NCBI GenBank assembly: GCA_017503225.1
Contig: JAFVTM010000012.1
Coordinates: 1 to 35,308, forward strand
DNA: 35,308 nt
Direction of reading: 5' to 3'
From: Clostridia bacterium
Lineage (GTDB): Bacteria > Bacillota > Clostridia > Monoglobales > Monoglobaceae
The notes under the pieces are model-generated. The model ran no database searches. It had not been told where the DNA came from and was given only the letters and a program-made list of their open reading frames with translations. Of the stretch, positions 8,251-17,285 are shown one piece after another (within the stretch, counting starts at the first letter, position 1; each line of letters begins with the position of its first letter). A program made the position numbers and the translations under genes.

Positions 8251-8806
8251 TGTGAAATATCAATGGGGAAGTGAACCTAAAAGGAGAAACAGCACAGAAT
8301 ATATAATTCTTCATCACAGGGCAGGAGTGGGTGATGCACTCAGCATACACAAAGGGCATATAAAAAACGGCTGGTGCGGAATTGGGTATCACTTTTATGT
8401 GAGAAAAGACGGCACGGTATACCGCGGTCGGCCTATTGCAACCGAGGGTGCACACTGCACGGGATATAACGGCAAAAGCATTGGCGTATGCTTTGAAGGT
8501 AATTTTGAGACGGAAGAAACTATGCCGATAAAACAGAAAAATGCGGGAAAACAACTTGTTTCACATCTTTTGAGACTTTATCCCAAAGCGGTTATAAAAA
8601 GACACAAGGATTTTTCAAAGACAGCTTGCCCGGGCAAAAACTTTCCCTTTGATGAAATAAAGAAAGGAGAATGCGATATGACAGTTGAAGAAGCGGTAGA
8701 AATCATTCAGGCAAAGGCGGGAATTGAAGACGGAACAGTTGAATTTTTGCTCTGCTATAAATACGGCGAAGAACTTCTTTTGAAGCTTGCCGAGGCTATG
8801 GCATAA
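8237..8806 (+). CDS. phage N-acetylmuramoyl-L-alanine amidase (endolysin)
   Basis: A 189-residue protein whose first 140 residues form an amidase_2/PGRP-type domain. Visible signature parts are EYIILHHRAG (zinc-binding His 26 or 27), GIGYHFYVRKDGTVYRGRP, GAHCTGYNGKSIGVCFEGNF and KRHKDFSKTACPG, supplying His123 and Cys131 as further zinc ligands, as in T7 lysozyme. It cuts the bond between MurNAc and L-alanine to release phage. The last 40 residues are a helical tail rather than a recognised wall-binding repeat. GGGGGAAG lies before the ATG, inside the end of the holin gene. Confidence 0.9.
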   Translation: MKIVDVKYQWGSEPKRRNSTEYIILHHRAGVGDALSIHKGHIKNGWCGIGYHFYVRKDGTVYRGRPIATEGAHCTGYNGKSIGVCFEGNFETEETMPIKQKNAGKQLVSHLLRLYPKAVIKRHKDFSKTACPGKNFPFDEIKKGECDMTVEEAVEIIQAKAGIEDGTVEFLLCYKYGEELLLKLAEAMA

Positions 8807-8831
8807 CCTTTCGGGATTTACCCTATATTCA

Positions 8832-8860
8832 TTGACAGAAAATTTCTGGTATTGTATAAT
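8832..8860 (+). promoter_or_regulatory. consensus vegetative promoter of recD2 with palindrome in the spacer
   Basis: A perfect TTGACA at 8832-8837 is followed after 17 bases by a perfect TATAAT at 8855-8860. The spacer contains a 13-base palindrome (CAGAAA-A-TTTCTG, 8836-8848) and TTTTCTGAAA recurs at 8871-8880, so a repressor could act here. It gives recD2 transcription independent of the prophage genes. Confidence 0.85.
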
Positions 8861-8899
8861 ATAAGATAGATTTTCTGAAATGAAAGGGGTGGATGCCGT

Positions 8900-11092
8900 A
8901 TGGAAAAGTTTGAGGGAATGGTTGAGGGGATTATATACGAAAACCAGTCAAACGGCTATACAGTTTGTGATGCGTCTTGCGGCGGACACCTTTATACGCT
9001 GACGGGGTATATGCCGGGGCTTTCTGAGGGCGAAAAAATAATCGCCATGGGGGAATGGAAAAACCACCCAGAATATGGTCAGCAGTTCTCTGTCAGCGAA
9101 TTTGAAAGGGTTATGCCCAAAACCGAGAACGAAATCGAGCTATACTTAGGTTCGGGGATACTCCCCCACGTGGGAAGAAGTACGGCACGAAAAATGGTGG
9201 AGCTTTTTGGTAAGGATGCCCTTGATATAATTGAAAATGAGCCCCAAAGGTTCACCGAAATAAAAGGGATTTCAAATGCAAAGGCGGAAGAAATCCACAA
9301 ACGTTATGTTGAGCAAATCGGCATCAAAAATATCGTTGTTTTCTTTCAGAAATTCGGGGTGTCCCCAAACCTTGCGGTGAAAGCTTATCGAACATTTGGT
9401 CAGGGGGTTGTGAGCCTTGCGGGCGAAAACCCCTTTGCTCTCAGCGAAATTGACGGGTTCACTTTCAAAATCTGTGACCGCATCCGTGAGGAAATGAAGC
9501 TGCCCCCAACATTTGAGCCAAGAATTTGTGCAGGGGTGGTAAGCACACTCCTTAATGGTGCATATTTAAGCGGCCATACCTATCTTCCAAAAGGTCAGCT
9601 TGTGGCACAGACAAAGGCGGTGCTTGAAATTGATGCAACGGCTGTTGAGGATGCTGTGTCAAAGCTCTGCCTTGAGGGCACGCTCAAAATAATAAGCTAT
9701 GAAGAATTTGATGCGGTCTATCTTGATGTGTTTTATGATGCTGAAAAAGGCGTTGCAACAAGGCTCAGGGAAATGAGTTCCCTTATCTTTGAAATAAGCG
9801 GACGCGAAATGGAAGAAGAAATCGAAAATGCTGAGCGTGAGCTAAGCATGGTGCTTGCTCCCGAGCAAAAGGATGCGGTATTCACCGCATTCGAAAATTC
9901 GGCTATGGTAATCACAGGTGGCCCTGGTACGGGAAAAACCACCATAATAAAAGCAATTATAAACATAATGAAGCGTCAGGGCAAAAAGGTGATGCTCGCA
10001 GCCCCAACGGGACGTGCGGCAAAACGGATGTCCGAGCTTTCAGGTATGGAGGCAAAAACCATCCACCGACTTCTTGAAAATCTGCCCTCTGAGGGTGGGC
10101 GTGTATGCTTTGCGAGGAATGAAAAAAACAAGCTTGATTGTGACGCGGTGATTGTTGACGAAATGTCAATGGTGGATATTCTTCTTATGCACAGTCTGCT
10201 CCTTGCACTTCCTGTGGGGGCAAGGCTCATAATGGTGGGTGACTGTGACCAGCTTCCCGCTGTTGGTGCGGGGAATGTTCTTCGGGATATTATTGACAGC
10301 GAATGCCTTGCTTGTGTGAAGCTCACCGAGATTTTCAGGCAGGCGAAACAAAGTATGATAGTGGTAAATGCTCACCGCATAAACAGCGGGCAGATGCCTT
10401 ATACAAATAACCCCGAGGATGATTTCTTTTTGCTAAAATGTAATGATGCGGAGGGGGTTGGTGAGATAATCGCTGACCTTTGTGAAAGGAGAATTCCAAC
10501 GGCATATGGTGTCGACAAAGTTATGGACATTCAGGTGCTGACGCCTACACGGAAAACGGCAATCGGTGTCCAGAGCCTCAATGAAGTTTTGCAAAGACGC
10601 TTAAACCCCAAGAAAGACAGAATAAGCGAAAAGACTGTTGGGGGATGCACATTCCGTATCGGCGACAAGGTTATGCAGAATAAAAACAACTATAACCTCA
10701 GCTGGACAAGGCATTCAGACGGCGAAAAGGGTGAGGGGATATTCAATGGTGATGTGGGCTTTGTGTCGGACATAAATGTTCCAAGACAGACAATGTCGGT
10801 GATTTTTGACGACAAAAAGGTGGTATATGACTTTTTGGATTTGACCGAAATCGAGCTTGCATACGCTCTCACAGTTCACAAAAGTCAGGGAAGTGAATTT
10901 GACGTAGTGATAATGCCCGTTTTTGACACCCACAGACTTTTAACCACAAGAAACCTTTTGTATACGGCGGTGACCCGTGCCAAAAAATTGGTTGTTCTTG
11001 TGGGCAAGGAGGAAATTCTTTCCCAGTTTGTAAGGAATGACAATGTCCAGATGCGATATTCGGGACTTCGTGAAAAACTTATAATAAGATAA
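8900..11092 (+). CDS. recD2: ATP-dependent RecD-like DNA helicase (RecD2)
   Basis: A 730-residue SF1B helicase, the usual length for RecD2. The N-terminal 70 residues form an OB-type region, residues 120-260 carry helix-hairpin-helix type segments, and motor motifs follow: Walker A (GGPGTGKTT) near residue 341, Walker B (VIVDEMSMVD) near 420, GDCDQLPAVG near 446, and the C-terminal LTVHKSQGSEFD near 657 with TAVTRAK. RecD2 acts without RecBC in Firmicutes and moves 5' to 3' on single strands, with roles in repair and replication-fork upkeep. AAGGGG-type ribosome site precedes ATG at 8900. Confidence 0.95.
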   Translation: MEKFEGMVEGIIYENQSNGYTVCDASCGGHLYTLTGYMPGLSEGEKIIAMGEWKNHPEYGQQFSVSEFERVMPKTENEIELYLGSGILPHVGRSTARKMVELFGKDALDIIENEPQRFTEIKGISNAKAEEIHKRYVEQIGIKNIVVFFQKFGVSPNLAVKAYRTFGQGVVSLAGENPFALSEIDGFTFKICDRIREEMKLPPTFEPRICAGVVSTLLNGAYLSGHTYLPKGQLVAQTKAVLEIDATAVEDAVSKLCLEGTLKIISYEEFDAVYLDVFYDAEKGVATRLREMSSLIFEISGREMEEEIENAERELSMVLAPEQKDAVFTAFENSAMVITGGPGTGKTTIIKAIINIMKRQGKKVMLAAPTGRAAKRMSELSGMEAKTIHRLLENLPSEGGRVCFARNEKNKLDCDAVIVDEMSMVDILLMHSLLLALPVGARLIMVGDCDQLPAVGAGNVLRDIIDSECLACVKLTEIFRQAKQSMIVVNAHRINSGQMPYTNNPEDDFFLLKCNDAEGVGEIIADLCERRIPTAYGVDKVMDIQVLTPTRKTAIGVQSLNEVLQRRLNPKKDRISEKTVGGCTFRIGDKVMQNKNNYNLSWTRHSDGEKGEGIFNGDVGFVSDINVPRQTMSVIFDDKKVVYDFLDLTEIELAYALTVHKSQGSEFDVVIMPVFDTHRLLTTRNLLYTAVTRAKKLVVLVGKEEILSQFVRNDNVQMRYSGLREKLIIR

Positions 11093-11099
11093 AAAATTA

Positions 11100-11130
11100 G
11101 CACGCAACCCTTTGGGGGTTGCGTGCTTTT
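11100..11130 (+). terminator. rho-independent terminator of recD2
   Basis: An 11-bp perfect stem (GCACGCAACCC, 11100-11110, with GGGTTGCGTGC, 11116-11126) around a five-base loop, followed by TTTT. It begins eight bases after the recD2 stop. Confidence 0.85.
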
Positions 11131-11187
11131 GCGTAGTCGTGCAAAGCGTAATTGGAAAATTTTAAAAAATAAGGCTTTATTTTGGAT

Positions 11188-11218
11188 AAAAAAAAAGTGC
11201 ACGACCTGAGCCGTGCAC
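11188..11218 (-). terminator. terminator of the minus-strand small RNA
   Basis: Read on the minus strand, GTGCACG pairs with CGTGCAC (11212-11218 with 11197-11203) around an eight-base loop, followed by nine T (A-run at 11188-11196 on the plus strand). Confidence 0.85.
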
Positions 11219-11350
11219 GAAAAATGCAGGACTCAATGCGCTAACAAAATCTTCAATAATGCTGAAACAGTCACTAAAAAAGCGAGCCTGCATTTTTACC
11301 AAGAGTAAAAATGCTGACAGCCTCAGCAAATATTAAATAATTTTGTTAGC
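11188..11350 (-). ncRNA. structured small RNA of about 160 nt, family not identified
   Basis: On the minus strand a strong promoter (11357-11385) would start transcription close to 11350 and a hairpin with nine T ends it at about 11188. The 5' end GCTAACAAAAT (11350-11340) pairs perfectly over 11 bp with 11250-11240. Inside are a GCTGA/TCAGC helix and a 10-bp hairpin with a five-base loop (11290-11314). The AAAAATGCAGG strand (11297-11287) can instead pair over 11 bp with 11230-11220, giving a pseudoknot that excludes the hairpin. No reading frame of note is present. The rod with a central open region recalls 6S RNA, but no family hallmark was confirmed. The other part of this 320-base gap is only the recD2 terminator. 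Confidence 0.7.
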
Positions 11351-11356
11351 TTACTC

Positions 11357-11385
11357 AATATATCACATTTTTGAAAAAATGTCAA
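11357..11385 (-). promoter_or_regulatory. vegetative promoter of the minus-strand small RNA
   Basis: On the minus strand TTGACA (11385-11380) and TATATT (11362-11357) are separated by 17 bases. The predicted start, about seven bases further, falls on the first base of the closing helix of the small RNA. Confidence 0.8.
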
Positions 11386-11413
11386 TATGAAAGATGTAAA
11401 AATTTGTAAATTT

Positions 11414-11848
11414 TTACAGATAGTCCTGAACGTGCTGTCTGAGTCTTTCTTCGAGGTTTATAATTCTTTTTGCCAAGTCCTGTGCTTCTTCCGATGCTGA
11501 TTCATACTGGTTGAGGTATCGGCTCAGGGACTTTATTCCCATATCACAGCCATCGGTTATAACGCTTGCAATTTTTTTGTCCGAGTCTTCCATGGCAATA
11601 ACCATATTTATTTTCATCCAGGACATACCTTTTGCCACGATGTTTGGCTCTTTCCCCTCTTCACCACACTTATCAAGATATTTGTGGGTTTCACTGCCAA
11701 GTGCCTGATGCTCTTCCTTTGATTCAATGAGGATTTGCTTGAATTTTTCGTCCGAAACCTTGTCTAAGACCTCATCTATTGAGCATACGCCCATTTTGAG
11801 TCCAGCGTTACATTGCTTCAAAAGTTCTATTGTGTCGTGATTTATCAT
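11414..11848 (-). CDS. small helical, ferritin-like protein of unknown function
   Basis: A 144-residue, almost entirely helical protein with an AGAAAGGAAG ribosome site before its ATG. Helices carry Glu and His at spacings that recall ferritin-like four-helix bundles (KEEHQALGSETHKYL near residues 44-58, and an NMVIAMEDSD stretch near 82-90), and similar small proteins of unknown role occur in Clostridia as DUF2383-like families. Metal binding is not shown. It is a single gene convergent with recD2 and divergent from eno. No clear terminator of its own is seen before the small RNA promoter. Confidence 0.6.
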   Translation of the reverse strand: MINHDTIELLKQCNAGLKMGVCSIDEVLDKVSDEKFKQILIESKEEHQALGSETHKYLDKCGEEGKEPNIVAKGMSWMKINMVIAMEDSDKKIASVITDGCDMGIKSLSRYLNQYESASEEAQDLAKRIINLEERLRQHVQDYL

Positions 11849-11938
11849 ATTTTTCTTCCTTTCTGTGTTTTTGTTAATGGTATTTTACCCAAAATCTAAA
11901 AAAATATATATTTTTTTGTCTTTTTGGACATACTGTGA

Positions 11939-13282
<1,344 letters not shown>

Positions 13283-13292
13283 AAAGTTAGCT

Positions 13293-13319
13293 CCCCAAGG
13301 CAAATGCTTTGGGGTTTTT
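13293..13319 (+). terminator. terminator of eno
   Basis: A nine-pair stem with one G-T pair (CCCCAAGGC, 13293-13301, with GCTTTGGGG, 13306-13314), an AAAT loop and five T. Confidence 0.88.
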
Positions 13320-13364
13320 CTTTGCCTTAAAACAAATTTACAAAAATTTCCATTTCTATGGCGT

Positions 13365-13398
13365 TTCGACAATTATCTCAGGGTGGGCTTTGTATAAT
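13365..13398 (+). promoter_or_regulatory. spoIIE promoter with Spo0A box
   Basis: TTCGACAA at 13365-13372 is the exact reverse complement of the 0A box core TTGTCGAA. A perfect TATAAT lies at 13393-13398, placing the box over the -35 position, where the plain sequence (CAATTA) is poor. This matches established activation of spoIIE by phosphorylated Spo0A in Bacillus. Confidence 0.75.
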
Positions 13399-13442
13399 GA
13401 GGGAAAACAGAGGCACAAGGGAGTTACAAAGGAGGAAGAAAA

Positions 13443-15797
13443 ATGGCGGAATTGGAAATTTCAAGGTATAATGTACCGAAAAATGAGAAAATAACAAGAC
13501 CGAAAAATAAAAGAATTTTTTCGAAAACGGATTGGCTTTTGAGAGTTTTGGGATTTTTTCTTGCTATGGCGGTGCCATATGGTGAGATGTCGCCTTTCGG
13601 GATTTCGTTTCTTGCTCAGGAACGAAAGCTGTCACTTAAAACGGTGGTGTCTTTAATCGCGGTGAGCCTTGGAAGTGCAGCGGTATGTGACCGATTAAGC
13701 TTCGTCAAATATGTGGGCGCGGGGATTATTTATATGGCGGTTTTGTTTGTGCTTGAAAATGGTGTGGCACTGAAATCGTTAACCGCCGCAATAGCAGGTG
13801 GTTGTGCAATAATCCTTTCGGGACTTGTGACAATCTTTTGGGAAGGCTTCAGCTTTTCGGGATTTTTTGGACTTCTCTTCGAAGCGCTAATTGCTGTCCT
13901 TGGGGCGTTGGCTTTTGAAAAGAGCTTGGGCCTTGTGAGAAGCAGGGGGTTTTCTTTGGACAAAATCGGCACAGAAGAAAAACTGAGCATTGGCATTGTG
14001 ATTGGGATAGCGGTAATGAGCCTCAAGGAGATTTATATCGGCACAAATTTTTCGGTTATGAATTCTGTTGCGGCAGGGATTTTGTTGGTTATTTCCGCAA
14101 GCTGTGGAATGGGGTATTCAACAGGTGCAGGGGTTGTACTTGGAATTATTTGCGGAATAGGCAGTGATTATTTTTTGCCCATACTTGGTGCATTTTGCTT
14201 TTGCGGATTTTTGGCGGGGCTATTTTCAAGGTTTGGAAAGGGCGGAACTATTGCGGGGGTTATTCTTGCCAATGCTGTTTTGGTGGTCTATACGGACGGA
14301 GCCATGGAGTCTATTCTCACCCTTTATGAAATTATGGCGGCGGCTGTTTCTTTTTCATTTGTGAAACCAAAAACACTTGCTCGCATTGAAGAGATGGTCT
14401 GTCTTGATGCAGAAGAAAGGGCAGGAATAAGAAAGATAAAAGAAACCTTAAGGGCAAGGCTTCACTCTGTGGCTACGTCTTTTGAGACAATGGCAAAGAC
14501 TCTGGAAAGGCTTTCGGACAAATCAAATGAAGAAAATACCGAGGATGTTGCAACTTTTTTTGACACTGCGGCAGACAAGGTTTGCAAGAAATGCAGAAAA
14601 AGCGGAATTTGCTGGGGCAAGGATTTTGACTTTACCTATCGGTCACTTTTTCGGCTCATGGAGACAATGGACGAAAAAGGTGTCCTCAATCCGTCGGATG
14701 CAGAGCCGCTTTTCAAAACCCGATGCATAGACCTGCCTCGGCTTGTGGAGGAGCTTAATCATCAGCTGAATATTCATCAGGTGAAGCGGGTATGGCAAAA
14801 CAAACTGAAAGAAAGCAGAAAAATCGTGGGTGAACAGCTTTTTGGTGTGTCCGATATAATCGGCAGCCTTTCTTACGAAATTGAAAGTGATATACGATTT
14901 GATGATATTTCGGAGCGAGAGATAAAGCAAAAGCTCACTGAAAACGGGATAAAGGTGAAGAAAATAGAAGCTTTCAGAGAGCAAAAGTGCAGATACAAAG
15001 TGGAACTTACCATAAAGCGTGACCGCTTGCAAGGTGACGAGCTTGATGAAACAAAAAGGGTAATGAAAAATATTTTTCGGGGTGATGTATTGGTGGAAGA
15101 AAAGTTTTCTGAGGACGAAAGATATATAAAACTTTCAGTGTGTGAAGCTGAAAGATACAAAGTGGAAACGGACTTTGCCCTCAAAGCCGCATCCGAGGAA
15201 AATGGTGATAATTACAGATTTTCACACATAAGCGGCGGAAAGTATGTTATTGCATTAAGTGACGGGATGGGAACAGGCAGCCGTGCAGCCCGTGAAAGTC
15301 AGGCTATGCTTGAACTTCTGGACAGTTTTCTGAGGGCGGGCTTTGACACGCAGACAGCGGTCAAGTTCATAAATTCTGTTATGCTGCTTAAATCTGACGA
15401 AGAAGCCTTTGTAACCATTGACATCTGTATAATTGACCTTTATACAGGGGAAGCAGAATTCATAAAGACAGGGGCAGAGCCCAGCTTTATACTGCAAAAG
15501 GGGGGCGTGAATACAGTGAAGGCGGCGTCACTTCCTGTTGGTGTCATTGCGGAAATGGAAGCGGAGAGGACTTTTAAAACCATAGCTGACGGCGATGTGA
15601 TTGTTATGGTGACAGACGGAATAGAGACAAGGAACGAGGGCAGTATGTGGGTAAGTGAGTTTCTGGAGGAAGCGAGGAGGAACGGCGAAGAAAAAAATCT
15701 TGCCGATAAAATTTTGTCAAAGGCAATAGAAAATCAAAACGGAAAGATAACGGATGATATGACGGTACTTTCGGTAAGGCTTCGGGAAGTAAGCTAA
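13443..15797 (+). CDS. spoIIE: stage II sporulation protein E, PP2C-type phosphatase
   Basis: A 784-residue protein close to the usual SpoIIE length. Residues about 30-315 hold around ten membrane segments, residues 320-580 form the regulatory/FtsZ-interacting middle part with a CKKCRKSGICWGKD cysteine cluster near 377-391, and the C-terminus is the SpoIIE PP2C domain. Metal-binding aspartates are seen in SDGMGTGSRAARES (Asp607), TDGIETRN (Asp725) and DDMTVLSVRL (Asp771/772), matching the pattern of the Bacillus enzyme. It dephosphorylates SpoIIAA to switch on sigma F in the forespore. GGAGG lies 8 bases before the ATG and a Spo0A box marks the promoter. Confidence 0.96.
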   Translation: MAELEISRYNVPKNEKITRPKNKRIFSKTDWLLRVLGFFLAMAVPYGEMSPFGISFLAQERKLSLKTVVSLIAVSLGSAAVCDRLSFVKYVGAGIIYMAVLFVLENGVALKSLTAAIAGGCAIILSGLVTIFWEGFSFSGFFGLLFEALIAVLGALAFEKSLGLVRSRGFSLDKIGTEEKLSIGIVIGIAVMSLKEIYIGTNFSVMNSVAAGILLVISASCGMGYSTGAGVVLGIICGIGSDYFLPILGAFCFCGFLAGLFSRFGKGGTIAGVILANAVLVVYTDGAMESILTLYEIMAAAVSFSFVKPKTLARIEEMVCLDAEERAGIRKIKETLRARLHSVATSFETMAKTLERLSDKSNEENTEDVATFFDTAADKVCKKCRKSGICWGKDFDFTYRSLFRLMETMDEKGVLNPSDAEPLFKTRCIDLPRLVEELNHQLNIHQVKRVWQNKLKESRKIVGEQLFGVSDIIGSLSYEIESDIRFDDISEREIKQKLTENGIKVKKIEAFREQKCRYKVELTIKRDRLQGDELDETKRVMKNIFRGDVLVEEKFSEDERYIKLSVCEAERYKVETDFALKAASEENGDNYRFSHISGGKYVIALSDGMGTGSRAARESQAMLELLDSFLRAGFDTQTAVKFINSVMLLKSDEEAFVTIDICIIDLYTGEAEFIKTGAEPSFILQKGGVNTVKAASLPVGVIAEMEAERTFKTIADGDVIVMVTDGIETRNEGSMWVSEFLEEARRNGEEKNLADKILSKAIENQNGKITDDMTVLSVRLREVS

Positions 15798-15854
15798 AAA
15801 GAAAAAAGAATTTTATATCGTCATTTTGGAACAATAATAATAACAAAAGTACCC

Positions 15855-15883
15855 TTGAAAAATTTTCAAAAGTGTGCTACCAT
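15855..15883 (+). promoter_or_regulatory. possible promoter before membrane protein gene
   Basis: TTGAAA, 17 bases and TACCAT lie in the gap after spoIIE, which has no terminator. The match to consensus is moderate, so read-through from spoIIE is an alternative. Confidence 0.4.
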
Positions 15884-15912
15884 ATATTTTAAATAAATGG
15901 GAGGGTAAAGAG

Positions 15913-16749
15913 ATGTCTGTTCCAAAATGGGCGAATGCGAAACAATATAAAGAACACATAAAAGAAAACAAAGGACCATTTGTGGTTTATGTACTTTTGC
16001 GTGGGTTTGTGATTTTGTCTATGGTCATATCCTGCCTGAGAGGGAATTATGAAAACCTCTTCTTTTGTGCCCTTGCCCTTGTTTTGTTTTTGCTTCCGGC
16101 TTTTTTTGAGAAAAATTTCGGAATTGATCTTCCAAATATTCTTGAAATTGTGATTTTGCTGTTTATTTTTGCCTCTGTAATTTTGGGTGAAATGGGCAGC
16201 TATTATACAAAAGTGCCCTTTTGGGACACTCTTCTTCATACGGTGAACGGATTTTTGTGTGCGGCAATCGGTTTTGGACTCAGTGACATACTGAACAGAA
16301 ACGATAAAATAAAATTCAAGATGTCTCCTGTTTTTTTGGCTGTGATTGCATTTTGTTTTTCAATGACAATAGGCGTCCTTTGGGAGTTTTTTGAATTTTT
16401 CTGTGATGTGATTGCGAAAACCGATATGCAAAAGGACGCGGTCGTGAGTACTATAGTTTCTACGGTACTTGGTGAAAGCACAAAGTCGCCAAAGGTGATA
16501 GAAAATATAAAAGCTGTATCGGTAAATGGCATGGATTTTGGAATAGACGGTTATCTTGATATTGGCCTTTTTGACACAATGAAAGATTTACTTGTGAACT
16601 TTATAGGTGCTGCGGTTTTCAGTATCATAGGTTTTGTCTATGTGAAAAGTCGTGGAAAGGGGAAAATTGCAAGGCATTTTATTCCAACTGTTATCACACC
16701 CATCGATGCGAAAGAAAAAAACAATGAAGATGAAAATAAGGGAAATTAA
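15913..16749 (+). CDS. multi-pass membrane protein, YjdF/DUF2238-like
   Basis: A 278-residue membrane protein with about six hydrophobic segments (residues 24-42, 48-66, 74-90, 105-122, 137-156 and 233-250). The pattern WDTLLHTVNGFLCAAIGFGLSD followed by a further segment with IGVLWEFFEF resembles YjdF/DUF2238-type membrane proteins, whose function is unknown. ATG at 15913 follows GGGAGGG by eight bases. Its end overlaps the start of bioY by 26 bases, so the two are probably co-expressed. A biotin-related role would be a guess from position only. Confidence 0.55.
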   Translation: MSVPKWANAKQYKEHIKENKGPFVVYVLLRGFVILSMVISCLRGNYENLFFCALALVLFLLPAFFEKNFGIDLPNILEIVILLFIFASVILGEMGSYYTKVPFWDTLLHTVNGFLCAAIGFGLSDILNRNDKIKFKMSPVFLAVIAFCFSMTIGVLWEFFEFFCDVIAKTDMQKDAVVSTIVSTVLGESTKSPKVIENIKAVSVNGMDFGIDGYLDIGLFDTMKDLLVNFIGAAVFSIIGFVYVKSRGKGKIARHFIPTVITPIDAKEKNNEDENKGN

Positions 16750-17263
16750 TCAAGTGGCAATATCTGCCGCTATTATAACTGTGTGTTCGTGGATTTGCTT
16801 GCCGGGAACTGTTCCATATACTTTACAGACATTTGGCGTGTTTCTTGCGGCGACACTTTTTGGCGCAAAAAAAAGCACTCTTGCGGTGCTCATATACATT
16901 TTGTTGGGGGCTGTTGGACTACCGGTCTTTGCCGCAGGCAGAGGTGGCCTTGGAGTATTAATGGGGGAAAGTGGCGGTTACATAATGGCTTTTCTGCCCG
17001 CATCATATTTGTGCGGACGAATTTGTGAGAATAGTCCTGAAAATAAGAAAAAACAGCTTTGGGGGATGGCTTTGGGACTTGGTATATGCTATGCATTTGG
17101 CACGCTTTGGGCGTACGTGATATATCTTCGAAGCGGCGGCGCTTCTGCTTTTGGGATTGCGCTGGGAAAGTTTGTATTACCATTTGTCCTACCTGATATA
17201 GCCAAAATAGTTCTTGCCCAACTCGTTGCGCAAAAGCTTAAAAACGCAATAAAAACCGTATGA
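16724..17263 (+). CDS. bioY: BioY, biotin-specific S component of an ECF transporter
   Basis: A 179-residue membrane protein of the BioY family with six hydrophobic segments. Recognisable parts are TVPYTLQTFGVFLAATLFGAKKST, VLIYILLGAVGLPVFAAGRGGLGVLMGESGGYIMAF and a KFVLPFVLPDIAKIVLAQLVA ending. It binds biotin and works with the shared EcfA/EcfT energy module, none of which is encoded in this window. ATG at 16724 gives the normal family length; the ribosome site is weak (GAAAG), which fits coupling to the overlapping upstream gene. Its stop codon lies inside the terminator stem. Confidence 0.9.
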   Translation: MKMKIREINQVAISAAIITVCSWICLPGTVPYTLQTFGVFLAATLFGAKKSTLAVLIYILLGAVGLPVFAAGRGGLGVLMGESGGYIMAFLPASYLCGRICENSPENKKKQLWGMALGLGICYAFGTLWAYVIYLRSGGASAFGIALGKFVLPFVLPDIAKIVLAQLVAQKLKNAIKTV

Positions 17264-17285
17264 GATTTTCTCATACGGTTTTTTG
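17254..17285. terminator. bidirectional terminator between bioY and tatD
   Basis: AACCGTATGAGA (17254-17265) pairs perfectly with TCTCATACGGTT (17269-17280). T-runs follow on both strands (17279-17284 on plus; AAAAA at 17251-17255 gives TTTTT on minus). The bioY stop codon is within the stem. Confidence 0.88.

Larger units (their letters stand above)
3..8806 (+). mobile_element. right part of a siphovirus-type prophage: tail and lysis module (left end outside window)
   Basis: Thirteen closely packed same-strand genes follow the usual order of a Firmicutes siphophage late region: tail completion, major tail protein, two tail-assembly genes, tape measure, Dit, Gp37-like protein, baseplate or fibre proteins, holin and amidase. 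Most junctions overlap or are separated by a few tens of bases, and no gene appears broken, so the module looks intact. Head, replication and integrase genes are not in view. It could be a full prophage, a remnant, or a tail-like particle locus; the sequence shown cannot separate these. The right boundary is placed at the end of the amidase because a chromosomal recD2 with its own promoter follows within 93 bases. Confidence 0.85.

Noticed and set aside
11197-11350. tmRNA, SRP RNA, RNase P RNA or a T-box leader as identity of the small RNA
   Set aside because: No tag-peptide reading frame, SRP tetraloop helix, RNase P core or T-box sequence was seen, and no gene follows on the same strand.
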